Source: Ochrobactrum chromiisoli
GTDB taxonomy: Bacteria; Pseudomonadota; Alphaproteobacteria; Rhizobiales; Rhizobiaceae
NCBI RefSeq assembly: GCF_026241335.1
Contig: NZ_JAPHAV010000005.1
Coordinates: 1-64,000, forward strand
Length of the DNA stretch: 64,000 bases
Direction of reading: 5' to 3'
The translations under genes were made by a program, and so were the position numbers. Below the pieces are notes generated by a model that was not told the DNA's origin, made no database searches, and worked only from the letters and a program-made list of their open reading frames with translations. Each line of letters begins with the position of its first letter. Positions within the stretch are counted from its first letter, which is position 1. Of the stretch, positions 8,585 through 16,685 are shown one piece after another.

Positions 8585-8910
8585 CGCTCCTCCCTGAGAG
8601 CCAGATTTTCTATGAAGAAATAGCTTTGATGAAATGCTTTCGACGATGGACCGTTGCGTTTTTGATATTCTGTAATGCTGTATGACAAATTTCTGAAGCT
8701 CTTAACGCATATCAGAAATCGGCAGTCAAGCAGGCGCGGGAGCGGATGTTTTTGATGAAATGCAGGGCGTGGGGCAGCTGGAACTTAGGGTCCACTGCGT
8801 CAATGTTATAAAAATTATACAGTAGATTCAGAATTTTAAATTCGGTTTTATGCCTTGGTATGCTCTGTCAGAACACGGCATAAATCACTCCGAGAACGAG
8901 CTGTTTTACA
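8585..8910. other. Intergenic region between gntR-type gene and ansP
   Basis: No gene is seen in these 326 bases. The stretch is A+T-rich in its centre and includes TATAAAAATTATA near 8811, a weak palindrome that might be an operator for the GntR regulator. The ansP promoter must lie here unless it is read through from the regulator gene. Confidence 0.4.
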
Positions 8911-9606
8911 TTATTTTTCTTTTGCAATAATCGTGGTCACAGCCAGTTCGACCTGTCCGAGATGGTTTTGCATGGCAAGCCGTGCCCGCTCCTGAGAGCC
9001 GGATTTGATCGCTTCGGCGATCTGGCGATGTTCAATATTGGACGCGGTGCGCCGACCAGCCATCAGATTGACGAGTTCCGACTGGCGCGAAAGGGCATCG
9101 CGCGCATCTGCTACGATATTGGCGAAAACCGTATTGCCGGAAGCTGTAGCAATCATGCTGTGAAATTCGGTGTCGAGAAGAACCCATTTATGAAGGTCCG
9201 TCTGCCTGTCCATGCGCTCACAAATATCCAGGATTTTTTCGATCTGATCCTGCGTATGGCGTGTTGCGGCCCAGCCTGCTGCGGGCACTTCAATAAACGG
9301 ACGCGCCTCAATAAGATCACTCGCCGAATAGCCGCCATAACTTAATTCCGGGCCCGGTGAAGATTTCAGCACATAAGTGCCGCTTCCGGTGCGGGTGTGG
9401 GTGAGGCCGAGCGTTTGAAGCGAGCGCAGTGCTTCGCGCACGATTGGACGACTGACGCTGTATTTTTCCGCGAGCTTGGCTTCAGAGGGAAGCCGTATTC
9501 CGATCTGCAGGCGTCCGGTCGTTATGGCTGACCGTATATCCTCAAATACGATTTCAGCAGCATTTTTTCGGTTAACCGGCGTACTATTGGATACCCAGTC
9601 AATCAT
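8911..9606 (-). CDS. GntR family regulator, FadR subfamily
   Basis: A 231-residue transcription factor. The N-terminal winged helix shows the family pattern LPSEAKLAEKYSVSRPIVREALRSLQTLGL at about 37-66, then a wing with TRTGSGTYVL. The all-helical FCD effector domain follows (about 90-220). The ATG at 9606 is preferred because GGAGGAG lies upstream at normal spacing; the frame is open to 9633. Its position upstream of ansP and the asparaginase gene, same strand, suggests it controls asparagine use. The effector is unknown. Confidence 0.85.
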   Translation of the reverse strand: MIDWVSNSTPVNRKNAAEIVFEDIRSAITTGRLQIGIRLPSEAKLAEKYSVSRPIVREALRSLQTLGLTHTRTGSGTYVLKSSPGPELSYGGYSASDLIEARPFIEVPAAGWAATRHTQDQIEKILDICERMDRQTDLHKWVLLDTEFHSMIATASGNTVFANIVADARDALSRQSELVNLMAGRRTASNIEHRQIAEAIKSGSQERARLAMQNHLGQVELAVTTIIAKEK

Positions 9607-9819
9607 GATGCTCACTCCTCCGCTTTCACGCAACTTGTCTAACAGCTAGGCAATTTGTGAAATCAAGGCAACAGCTGTTTTAGGTATAATGCGGGTTGGC
9701 AAGCACATGTACAAAGGCGCAAAGCGGTTTTCGGGTAAGATGCAGGCTCATAGCGCGCTGCGATCTGATTGAAACGAAGTCTCACGTCATCTCGATAGAG
9801 CCTATGCGTTAAGAAAATA

Positions 9820-10353
9820 TCAGCGTTGTAAGCTGTGATAGCGTCCTTGATGATAGATCAGAGGTTCGCCACTGCCGGTCACGATTTTGAGTGCGCGACC
9901 AATAACAATCGCATGGGTATGGCGCGTGATGACGTCTTCAACTTCGCAATCAATGGAAGCGAGTGCGCCTTTGAGCGCCAATGCACCGCTCGCAAGCCTG
10001 TACCATTCGGCGCCTTCATAGCGGCGCGCACCCTTTTCACCGTTCCGGCCTGCAAAACGATCGGCGATGGCCTGTTGCGCATCGGATAAAATATTGAGGC
10101 AGAAGCAACCTTCAGCATTGATTACCGGCCAGACAGATGCAGTGAGATTGATATTGACGATGATGGTGGGCGGTTCAACGGACAGTGCTGTCGCAGATGT
10201 CACCGTTGCCCCCGTTTTGGCTTCGCCGGTGCCAACACTCACAACACAGATGCCGGCAGCAAGCTGCCGCATCGCAGCTTTGAGTTCATCCGCTGTGGCC
10301 ATTGCGCTGGGCGCATCGGGCGTTTCGAAATTCAGTCTGTTTGGATGTGCCAT
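9820..10353 (-). CDS. Flavin reductase-like FMN-binding protein
   Basis: A 177-residue protein of the flavin reductase (HpaC/split-barrel) family, showing the typical MRQLAAGICVVSVG and TSATALSVEPPTIIVNINLTASVW stretches and the C-terminal HAIVIGRALKI plus YHQGRYH. Such proteins reduce FMN with NAD(P)H and hand it to a partner monooxygenase. The partner is almost certainly the LLM monooxygenase encoded just upstream on the same strand. The 139-base gap between them holds a strong hairpin. It appears to be the last gene of the operon starting near 16387. Confidence 0.83.
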   Translation of the reverse strand: MAHPNRLNFETPDAPSAMATADELKAAMRQLAAGICVVSVGTGEAKTGATVTSATALSVEPPTIIVNINLTASVWPVINAEGCFCLNILSDAQQAIADRFAGRNGEKGARRYEGAEWYRLASGALALKGALASIDCEVEDVITRHTHAIVIGRALKIVTGSGEPLIYHQGRYHSLQR

Positions 10354-10430
10354 TATTCATGCCAACCGGAAAACCTGCGGGGCAGGCTTTCCGGCCTTTG
10401 TTTTGGGGAGGCGTATCGTGTCTATCTTAT

Positions 10431-10467
10431 ACCGGGTATCGGTGAGTATGGCTCATAGATACCCGGT
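10431..10467 (-). promoter_or_regulatory. Intercistronic hairpin between monooxygenase and flavin reductase genes
   Basis: ACCGGGTATC (10431-10440) pairs perfectly with GATACCCGGT (10458-10467); the 17-base loop contains a further TGAG/CTCA stem. No T-run follows on the minus strand. Such REP-like hairpins usually protect the upstream message from exonucleases and set different expression levels within an operon. Confidence 0.5.
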
Positions 10468-10492
10468 TAAACTTGTGTGCTGCGTGAGCACC

Positions 10493-11797
10493 TTAGTGCC
10501 TTGGTGTCATGCCTGGCCGCGCAATATTGAGATGTTCGCGTAATGTCGAGCCACCATACTCTGTGCGGAAAAGCCCACGCTCCTGAAGGATCGGCACGAC
10601 CTTTGTGTTGAAATCTTCAAGACCGCCGGGGAAATATGGAGGCATCACATTGAAGCCATCGGCAGCTTTGCCTTCAAACCATTCCTGCATCCGGTCGGCA
10701 ATCTGCTCGGGCGTTCCAAGCACAATATGGTGGCCACGACCGGCCGCGACGCGAAGAGCAAGGTCACGGATGGTGAGATTCTCGCGGCGCGCCAGATCAC
10801 GCAGAAGTTCTGCTCGGCTGCGAAGCTGATCAGAAATCGGCAGGTCGGGCAGGGGGCCGTCCAGATCATATTCGGCAAGGCTGTGGCCGATACGCTCTTC
10901 GAGAAGCGGCATGGCACTCTTGATATCTGTCCAGCGATTGAGTTCTTTCAGCTTTTCGGCAGCATCCTCGAAACTTTCGCCAATGATCGGCATGAAGCCC
11001 GGCATCACGGCAACGCTGTCGGCGTCCCGGCCTGCTTTGACCACGCGTTCTTTCAGGCCTGTATAGAATGCCTGTGCTTCCGGCAGGCTCTGCTGTGCTG
11101 TGAAAACAATATCCGCGATACGTGCCGCCAGATCCTGGCCTGGGCCGGACGATCCAGCCTGAATGAGCACCGGATGACCTTGCGGAGAACGCGGAATATT
11201 GAGCGGGCCCTGCACCGTGTAATATTTGCCGGCGTGATTGAGCACATGCAGCTTGTTCGGATCGGCATAGACGCCTTTTTCCTTGTCTTTGGGAAAAGCA
11301 TCATCATCCCAGCTATCCCAAAGACCGCGCACGACATCGACGAATTCTTCAGCGACCGCATAGCGCTCATCATGTTCAGGATGGCTTTTGGAGAAGTTGT
11401 TTGCCGTACGGGCGTAGGATGTGGTGACGATGTTCCACGCGGCCCGTCCATGGCTCAAATGGTCAATGGACGCAAAGGCGCGGGCTGTGTGATAAGGCTC
11501 GCCATAGGTGGTCGAAGCGGTGGCTGCCAGCCCGATCTTGTCTGTGACCATGGCAAGTGCGGATAGCAAGGTCAGCGGCTCAAACCGCGCTACCATCGAC
11601 GGATGCGCATCGACGCCGCTGGTCAGGCCATCGGCCAGAAATACCATGTCGAATTTCGCTTTTTCCGCTTCTTGTGTCACACGGCGCAGCAGATCAAAAT
11701 TCTCGCTGCCCGCTTCCGCATCCGGGTGACGCCAGCCGGAAACATGGTGGCCAGCACCTTGCAGGAAAAGGCCGAGATGCATTTGTTTCTTGGTCAT
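10493..11797 (-). CDS. NtaA/SnaA/DszA family FMN-dependent monooxygenase
   Basis: A class C flavin monooxygenase of about 434 residues with the bacterial luciferase-like (LLM) fold. Family marks are MHLGLFLQGAGHHVSGWRHP at the N-terminus, HGRAAWNIVTT near 140, and the GHPVLIQAGSSGPGQDLAAR phosphate-binding stretch. Relatives oxidise nitrilotriacetate, EDTA, sulfones, alkanesulfonates or S-alkyl cysteines using FMNH2 from a separate reductase. The start at 11797 follows a GGAG site; the frame opens slightly earlier, inside the preceding gene. The operon also encodes an ABC importer and an MmgE/PrpD protein, so the substrate is probably imported by that transporter. Confidence 0.87.
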   Translation of the reverse strand: MTKKQMHLGLFLQGAGHHVSGWRHPDAEAGSENFDLLRRVTQEAEKAKFDMVFLADGLTSGVDAHPSMVARFEPLTLLSALAMVTDKIGLAATASTTYGEPYHTARAFASIDHLSHGRAAWNIVTTSYARTANNFSKSHPEHDERYAVAEEFVDVVRGLWDSWDDDAFPKDKEKGVYADPNKLHVLNHAGKYYTVQGPLNIPRSPQGHPVLIQAGSSGPGQDLAARIADIVFTAQQSLPEAQAFYTGLKERVVKAGRDADSVAVMPGFMPIIGESFEDAAEKLKELNRWTDIKSAMPLLEERIGHSLAEYDLDGPLPDLPISDQLRSRAELLRDLARRENLTIRDLALRVAAGRGHHIVLGTPEQIADRMQEWFEGKAADGFNVMPPYFPGGLEDFNTKVVPILQERGLFRTEYGGSTLREHLNIARPGMTPRH

Positions 11798-11802
11798 GTC
11801 TT

Positions 11803-13131
11803 TTACTCCGGGGATTGGTTGAGCCACGCGATAAGCTTTTGCAAGTCGTCTGCGCTGGTCATGGATTGGACGAGATCGGGTATGCCTGCAAAGCGCAGAT
11901 CATCCTTTGTCGCATCTTTGAATTTGCCGGTTGGATCGCTGATACTCGGCAGACCATCGACACGCTTGGAAAGCATCGAGCCGTCTTTCAGCGTTACATC
12001 GATCATGACGAAGCGTGTTTTGGGATCGGGCGAGAGCCGCGCTGCGCGCTCGTCATGGTGTCGCGTTACTTTCGCTGCGAGCTGCGTGAGATCGGCATCG
12101 ACCGGCCGCTCATCGAAATGCCCAATTGTCAGTTTTCCGTCCCGCAAAGCAGCCGCAAAAATATATTCCGGGCTGAACCGCGCATCAATGCCCGTCACAG
12201 GCTTGGTTGTCACCAGTGCGGCATCGCCTCCGGGGGGGAAGGTGATGGAAACGGAGGCGATCTGATCGGGTTGCAGCGCGTTTTCATGGCGCAAGGCTAA
12301 AGCGCCGACAGCAACCGGATGCGCCGCTGTACAGCAGGGGAACGCTTTCAGCGTCAGGCCCGGAACGATAATCTGCCATGGCGCACCCCAACCTTGGCTC
12401 ACGCGGGATAGATCTTGCGCACCAAAGGCAAAGGCTTTGAAAAAGCCGTTTGCGTTGTCGATGAAATCCGGTGCACCGTGAAAGCCAGCTTCGGCCAGTC
12501 GGGCGGCCGTGAGACCGGCGCGCGCGGCAAATCCTGCATGAAGCGGCTTTGCGTCAAAGCCGAATTGCAGGCGAAGCCCTGCTGATTGTGTGGCCGCGAG
12601 ACCAAGAGCAATGGCTGTGGTCGTCGCATCGAATTTGAGAAGATGCGCAATGGCTGCCGCAGCCCCGATGGTGCCGAGCGTTGCGGTCGCGTGAAAGCCG
12701 GTTTCATAGTGTTTTGTGCCCATGGCAAGGCCAAGGCGTGCCATGGTTTCCAGTCCGACAATGTAGGCGGCAATGAATCCGTGCGCGCTGACATTGCTTT
12801 CTGCGGCCACCGAAAGGAGTGCGGGAATGATTGCAATTGTCGGATGTCCGCGCACACTGCCATGCACATCGTCATAATCAAGCACATGGGCTGCATGACC
12901 ATTGATCAGTGCTGCCGAAAAAGGATCGGCTTTTCCGCTCTGACCAATGAGCGCGACAGTGCCGCCCACACCCAGAACCTTGCTGACCAGAAGCGTGCTG
13001 CGATCATTTGCACCGCCAAGTGCGCAGGCAAGAAAATCAACAATTGCCGTGCGGGCAATCGCGATTGCATCGGGCGATGGTTTAGAGCCAACAATCGCCT
13101 GGCTTAAGGCTTTCGTTACATGATCTGTCAT
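11803..13131 (-). CDS. MmgE/PrpD family protein
   Basis: A 442-residue MmgE/PrpD-fold protein. Typical stretches are RTAIVDFLACALGG, NGHAAHVLDYDDVHGSVRGHPTIAIIPALLS and FPCCTAAHPVAVGA. The family includes 2-methylcitrate dehydratase, cis-aconitate decarboxylase and iminodisuccinate epimerase. Lacking any methylcitrate gene nearby, and lying between an amino acid-type importer and an NtaA-like monooxygenase, it more likely acts on an imported amino polycarboxylate or similar compound; that is inference. The ATG at 13131 lies one base after the stop of the ATP-binding gene, with a GAAGG site inside that gene's end. Confidence 0.85.
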   Translation of the reverse strand: MTDHVTKALSQAIVGSKPSPDAIAIARTAIVDFLACALGGANDRSTLLVSKVLGVGGTVALIGQSGKADPFSAALINGHAAHVLDYDDVHGSVRGHPTIAIIPALLSVAAESNVSAHGFIAAYIVGLETMARLGLAMGTKHYETGFHATATLGTIGAAAAIAHLLKFDATTTAIALGLAATQSAGLRLQFGFDAKPLHAGFAARAGLTAARLAEAGFHGAPDFIDNANGFFKAFAFGAQDLSRVSQGWGAPWQIIVPGLTLKAFPCCTAAHPVAVGALALRHENALQPDQIASVSITFPPGGDAALVTTKPVTGIDARFSPEYIFAAALRDGKLTIGHFDERPVDADLTQLAAKVTRHHDERAARLSPDPKTRFVMIDVTLKDGSMLSKRVDGLPSISDPTGKFKDATKDDLRFAGIPDLVQSMTSADDLQKLIAWLNQSPE

Positions 13132-13132
13132 A

Positions 13133-13924
13133 TCAGATGCCTTCACCGCCTTCATTGATGCGGTTTGCATTGCCACCAAGACCGTTCACGAACGCACGGA
13201 TGCGCGGGTTTGTGGACTTGTAGAAAAGCTGCTCCGGCGTGCCGTGTTCGATGATGCGACCATTTTCCGTAAATACGATCGTGTCGCTGATTTCTTCGGC
13301 AAAACGCATCTCGTGGGTTACAAGAATGCTCGTCATGCCTTCATTGACCAGATCGCGAATGACCGACAGCACTTCGCCGACGGTTTCCGGATCAAGCGCG
13401 GAGGTGACTTCATCAAACAGCACCAGCTCCGGGCGCATGGCAAGCGCGCGGGCAATGGCGACACGCTGTTGCTGACCACCGGAAAGTTCGCCCGGATAGG
13501 CGTCGGTCTTATGTTCGAGCCGCACTTTTTTCAGCAGTTCTTTTGCGTGGCGCTCGGCTTCGGCTTTGGGCGTGCGCAGGATTTTGACCGGCGCAAGCGT
13601 GATGTTTTCAAGAACTGTCAGATGCGGGAACAGATTGAACTGTTGGAACACAATGCCGATGCGCTTGCGCAATTTAATGCGCTCGGCTTCGGTTTTAAGC
13701 GCATCCACGCGGGTTGCACCTACGGTGATCTTGCCTGATTGTGGGATCAGCAGACCATTGATGCAGCGCAGAATGGTCGATTTTCCCGAGCCTGATGGGC
13801 CGATAATCGAGACCGCATCGCCCTTGTTGATCTTGAGGTCGATGCCCTTGAGCACTTCATTCTGCCCGAAAGACAGATGAACGTTCTCCAGTTTGACCAA
13901 TGTAGTTTTGGTGGTGTCGCTCAT
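13133..13924 (-). CDS. Polar amino acid ABC transporter ATP-binding protein
   Basis: A 263-residue GlnQ/HisP-type ATPase that drives the importer encoded upstream. Walker A (IGPSGSGKST) lies near residues 41-50, the Q-loop FQQFNLFPHLT near 92, the signature LSGGQQQR near 146 and Walker B LVLFDEVTSALD near 166. The downstream MmgE/PrpD gene begins one base after its stop, so they are translationally close. It is the fourth gene of the operon. Confidence 0.9.
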   Translation of the reverse strand: MSDTTKTTLVKLENVHLSFGQNEVLKGIDLKINKGDAVSIIGPSGSGKSTILRCINGLLIPQSGKITVGATRVDALKTEAERIKLRKRIGIVFQQFNLFPHLTVLENITLAPVKILRTPKAEAERHAKELLKKVRLEHKTDAYPGELSGGQQQRVAIARALAMRPELVLFDEVTSALDPETVGEVLSVIRDLVNEGMTSILVTHEMRFAEEISDTIVFTENGRIIEHGTPEQLFYKSTNPRIRAFVNGLGGNANRINEGGEGI

Positions 13925-13942
13925 GTGAATTCCAGATCCTTG

Positions 13943-14722
13943 TCAGCGGGAGGAGAGCCGCTTTTCGAGCCGCTGTGTGAAGCGCGACACGGGATAGCAA
14001 AAGAGAAAGAACGCCATCAGCACACTCAGATAGATGATGACGGTGAAATCATTGCGCTGCACAGCGGTGCTGGCATCGGTTGCCGAATGCAGCAATTCAT
14101 GCACGCCGACAAGCGAAGCGAGGGCCGTCCCCATGGTAATGGACGTATAAAGATTCATCCACGGTGGCAGCGAGCGCTTGATGCATTGTGGCAGAATGAT
14201 CCAGCGCAGCGATTGCAGGCGCGAAAAGCCCAAGCCCTGTGCCGCTTCCCATTGCGCGGTCGGGATTGACTGGATAGAGCCGCGCGTAATTTCTGCAATA
14301 TGTGCGCTTGCCGGGATCGCCAGGCCAACGACCGCCTTGATCCAGTCGGGGAAGGGGACATAATTGCCGAAAACCACCAGCTCGAACGGGAAAATATAGG
14401 TGGCGGCAAAGATCAGCACGAGATGCGGTGCATTGCGGAAAATCTGCACATAGGTGATTGCCGGTGCGCGGATGATTTTATAGGGCGCAAGCTCCATGAT
14501 GCCGAGAATAATCCCCGCCAGCGAGCCAAGCGTGATGGCACAGATGCTGATGAGCACATTCATGGCAAAGCCTTTGCCAAGATAAGGCAGCCAGCTGAGC
14601 CAAATTTGTCCGAGCGACGGATCAATATAGAACCAGAACGCAACCGCAAGAATAATGGCCGTGAATGTGAGCGTTGCTGGCGAAAGCCTGAGGCCGGGCT
14701 TTTGTTCAATTGCGATCGTCAT
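13943..14722 (-). CDS. Polar amino acid ABC transporter permease, HisM/GlnP type (second)
   Basis: A 259-residue inner-membrane permease with five to six membrane segments. The EAA loop is visible as EAAQGLGFSRLQSLRWIILPQ around 165-185, the contact point for the ATPase. It overlaps the preceding permease gene by four bases, showing coupled translation; the two permeases form the heterodimeric channel. Confidence 0.9.
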   Translation of the reverse strand: MTIAIEQKPGLRLSPATLTFTAIILAVAFWFYIDPSLGQIWLSWLPYLGKGFAMNVLISICAITLGSLAGIILGIMELAPYKIIRAPAITYVQIFRNAPHLVLIFAATYIFPFELVVFGNYVPFPDWIKAVVGLAIPASAHIAEITRGSIQSIPTAQWEAAQGLGFSRLQSLRWIILPQCIKRSLPPWMNLYTSITMGTALASLVGVHELLHSATDASTAVQRNDFTVIIYLSVLMAFFLFCYPVSRFTQRLEKRLSSR

Positions 14723-15462
14723 TGGCCATATCCCGGAATTGCAAGGCGTTTTTCAAACCAGTAGCCAAGGCGTGCGACGAAGAGATTGATGATGCTGAAA
14801 AACAAAAGAATGACCAGCATCAGTTCGACCACATTGTCACGCTGGGTCCAGATCAGGATCGACGCATAGGTGATTTCGCCCACGGCAATGGCCGACCCGA
14901 CGGTGGACAGCTTGACCAGATTGACGAGATTATTGACGATTGCAGGCAGTGCGGTGCGGATTGCAAGCGGCAGTTCCACATAGATCAGCACCTGCAAAGA
15001 ATTAAAACCGATGGCTCTGGCTGCTTCAATTGTTGTGCCGGGCACGGCTTCAATACCGCCGCGCAATGCTTCGGCGTGAAGAGCGGCACTATGCAGAGCC
15101 GTGATTGTTATCAGCCAGAAAAACGGTGTCAGGGGATTGTTCTGCGCGCCGCCAATTGCATTGGAAATCAGCATGTTGAGCACGAGAAATCCACACATGA
15201 GCTGAACGAGTGTCGGCGTATTGCGGGTGAGTTCGACATAGCCGCGCACTGGCACCGAAAGCCAGCGTTTGTTGGAGGTTAGCGCCCCTGCAAACAAAAA
15301 GCCGAAAAACAGACTGAGCGGAATCGTAATGATGACCAGTTCAAGCGTGGTGACCATGCCATGAAACCAGATCCCGCGTTCATAACTGCTGTTGAGAAAT
15401 TCATAATTGAGGCCGATTGCGCCTGTCAGTTCGATAAAGCGCGAAATCAGAGCTTCTTCCAT
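14719..15462 (-). CDS. Polar amino acid ABC transporter permease (first)
   Basis: A 247-residue permease of the HisM/GlnP type with hydrophobic segments from about residue 30 on and the EAA loop EAARAIGFNSLQVLIYVELP near 150-170. The frame is open to 15627, but the extra N-terminus is hydrophilic, low in conservation and overlaps the substrate-binding protein gene, so I start at ATG 15462. It forms the channel with the next gene's product. Confidence 0.88.
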   Translation of the reverse strand: MEEALISRFIELTGAIGLNYEFLNSSYERGIWFHGMVTTLELVIITIPLSLFFGFLFAGALTSNKRWLSVPVRGYVELTRNTPTLVQLMCGFLVLNMLISNAIGGAQNNPLTPFFWLITITALHSAALHAEALRGGIEAVPGTTIEAARAIGFNSLQVLIYVELPLAIRTALPAIVNNLVNLVKLSTVGSAIAVGEITYASILIWTQRDNVVELMLVILLFFSIINLFVARLGYWFEKRLAIPGYGQ

Positions 15463-15550
15463 TGAAACTATCCGGTAATTTTCCGCAAACGCTCTGGAGA
15501 TGCGGACGGATCGACCGCCCGCAAATCGTCTGGCCTGATAAAGTCGAAAC

Positions 15551-16387
15551 TCACTGAGACTTGAGCTTGTTGTGCTCTTCTTCCAGATAGCTGAGGTTTG
15601 GCAGTCGGTTAGCCTTGGCGATCTCAATCATTTTTCCCGACGCATGCAGATCGCGGACGATCTTGTCGAGAGCTGCTTCGGTATCGTTTTCATCCTTCTT
15701 GAGCCAGATGACAGAATCCGATGGAATGAGGTCGGTTGGGGTAAGAAGACCGTAATCCTTCCATTCATCGGCGCGATCCTGAAGCAACAGGCCGAGTGTG
15801 CCGCTTACGTGCACCGAAACATCGCAATTGCCGCCCTTGAGTGCCAGAAGTGATTCCGGCTGGCTTGGCAGTGCTTTAACATTGGCACCATATTCCTCGG
15901 CCAGCGGCTGTGCATAATTGGAGCCTTGCGAAACGCAGGCGACCTTACCCTTGAGGTCTTTCCAGTCTTTGATACCACTGTCTTTACGACCAATGGCGGC
16001 ACCACCCATGCGATCATAAGGCGTCTTTACATAACCCAGTGTTTTGGCGCGCTCTTCTGTATATTGCATGTTGGCGATCAGAATATCGACCTTGCCCTGC
16101 TGCAGAAATTGCACCCGGTTGGGCGGCGTGACAGTCTGCGTTGCAAGCTCTACGCCCAGCCCCTTTGCGAGTTCTTTGGCAATATCGATGTTGAGGCCCT
16201 TTTGTTCCTGCGTCTTGGGATCAATATAGCCAAAGGGCGCGCCCGAAAGGATGACGCCAACGGTTAGTTTGCCTTTGGCTTTGATACGATCCAGCGTTGC
16301 GTCCGCATGGGCGGAGACGGAGGTCGCAAGCGCCATGAGCGAGCCTGCAATGAGAGCTTTGGTAATGTTTTTGACGCTGAGGCGCAT
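15551..16387 (-). CDS. ABC transporter substrate-binding protein, polar amino acid type
   Basis: A periplasmic binding protein of 278 residues, first gene of the operon. A signal peptide is clear (MRLSVKN, hydrophobic core, cleavage near SAHA-DA at about 25-28), followed by the family-3 pattern IKAKGKLTVGVILSGAPFGYID and GLNIDIAKELAKGLGVELATQTV. Such proteins bind amino acids or related zwitterions. The ATG at 16387 has AAGGAA upstream. A perfect palindrome at 16475-16491, about 90 bases upstream, may be the operator for the operon. Confidence 0.9.
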   Translation of the reverse strand: MRLSVKNITKALIAGSLMALATSVSAHADATLDRIKAKGKLTVGVILSGAPFGYIDPKTQEQKGLNIDIAKELAKGLGVELATQTVTPPNRVQFLQQGKVDILIANMQYTEERAKTLGYVKTPYDRMGGAAIGRKDSGIKDWKDLKGKVACVSQGSNYAQPLAEEYGANVKALPSQPESLLALKGGNCDVSVHVSGTLGLLLQDRADEWKDYGLLTPTDLIPSDSVIWLKKDENDTEAALDKIVRDLHASGKMIEIAKANRLPNLSYLEEEHNKLKSQ

Positions 16388-16474
16388 GGGGGAATTCCTT
16401 GGTTTAAGCTGGTGCGAATTTAAGGAAGCCACCCTCTCTTTACGACGAACAGAATTCCATTCCTGAAAACCAGG

Positions 16475-16491
16475 TTAGAATATCATTCTAA
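16475..16491. promoter_or_regulatory. Palindromic operator candidate upstream of the amino acid-type operon
   Basis: TTAGAATATCATTCTAA has perfect seven-base arms (TTAGAAT/ATTCTAA) around ATC, in the divergent gap between the ABC-monooxygenase operon and the macroglobulin gene. It is a plausible dimeric-regulator site. It resembles iron-control (Irr) boxes in its TTAGAA/TTCTAA ends, but the spacing differs. Confidence 0.45.
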
Positions 16492-16519
16492 TAAAGCGGA
16501 AACATGGAACGAAATTCTT

Positions 16520-16540
16520 GGACGCTATTCGATAGCGTCC
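16520..16540. terminator. Perfect hairpin in the divergent gap
   Basis: GGACGCTA (16520-16527) and TAGCGTCC (16533-16540) form an eight-base perfect stem around TTCGA. On the plus strand TTTG follows, a weak T-run. It lies upstream of both divergent genes, so it may be an operator or an attenuator rather than a true terminator. Confidence 0.3.
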
Positions 16541-16685
16541 TTTGTGAGAACTTATTGATATGTTCGGGCATAAATTCAGTTACCCGGCCTTTGAGAAATT
16601 GCTAAGGTTTCATCTGGAGAGCATGCGGATCTTCGTTTGAAGACTGCCGCGTGGGATGAGCGACAACCATAGAAGAGAGACATTC

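Noticed and set aside
10727-12300. Long plus-strand frames of 220-280 codons across the monooxygenase and MmgE/PrpD genes
   Set aside because: Antisense shadows of strongly conserved enzymes; no ribosome site and no recognisable domains.
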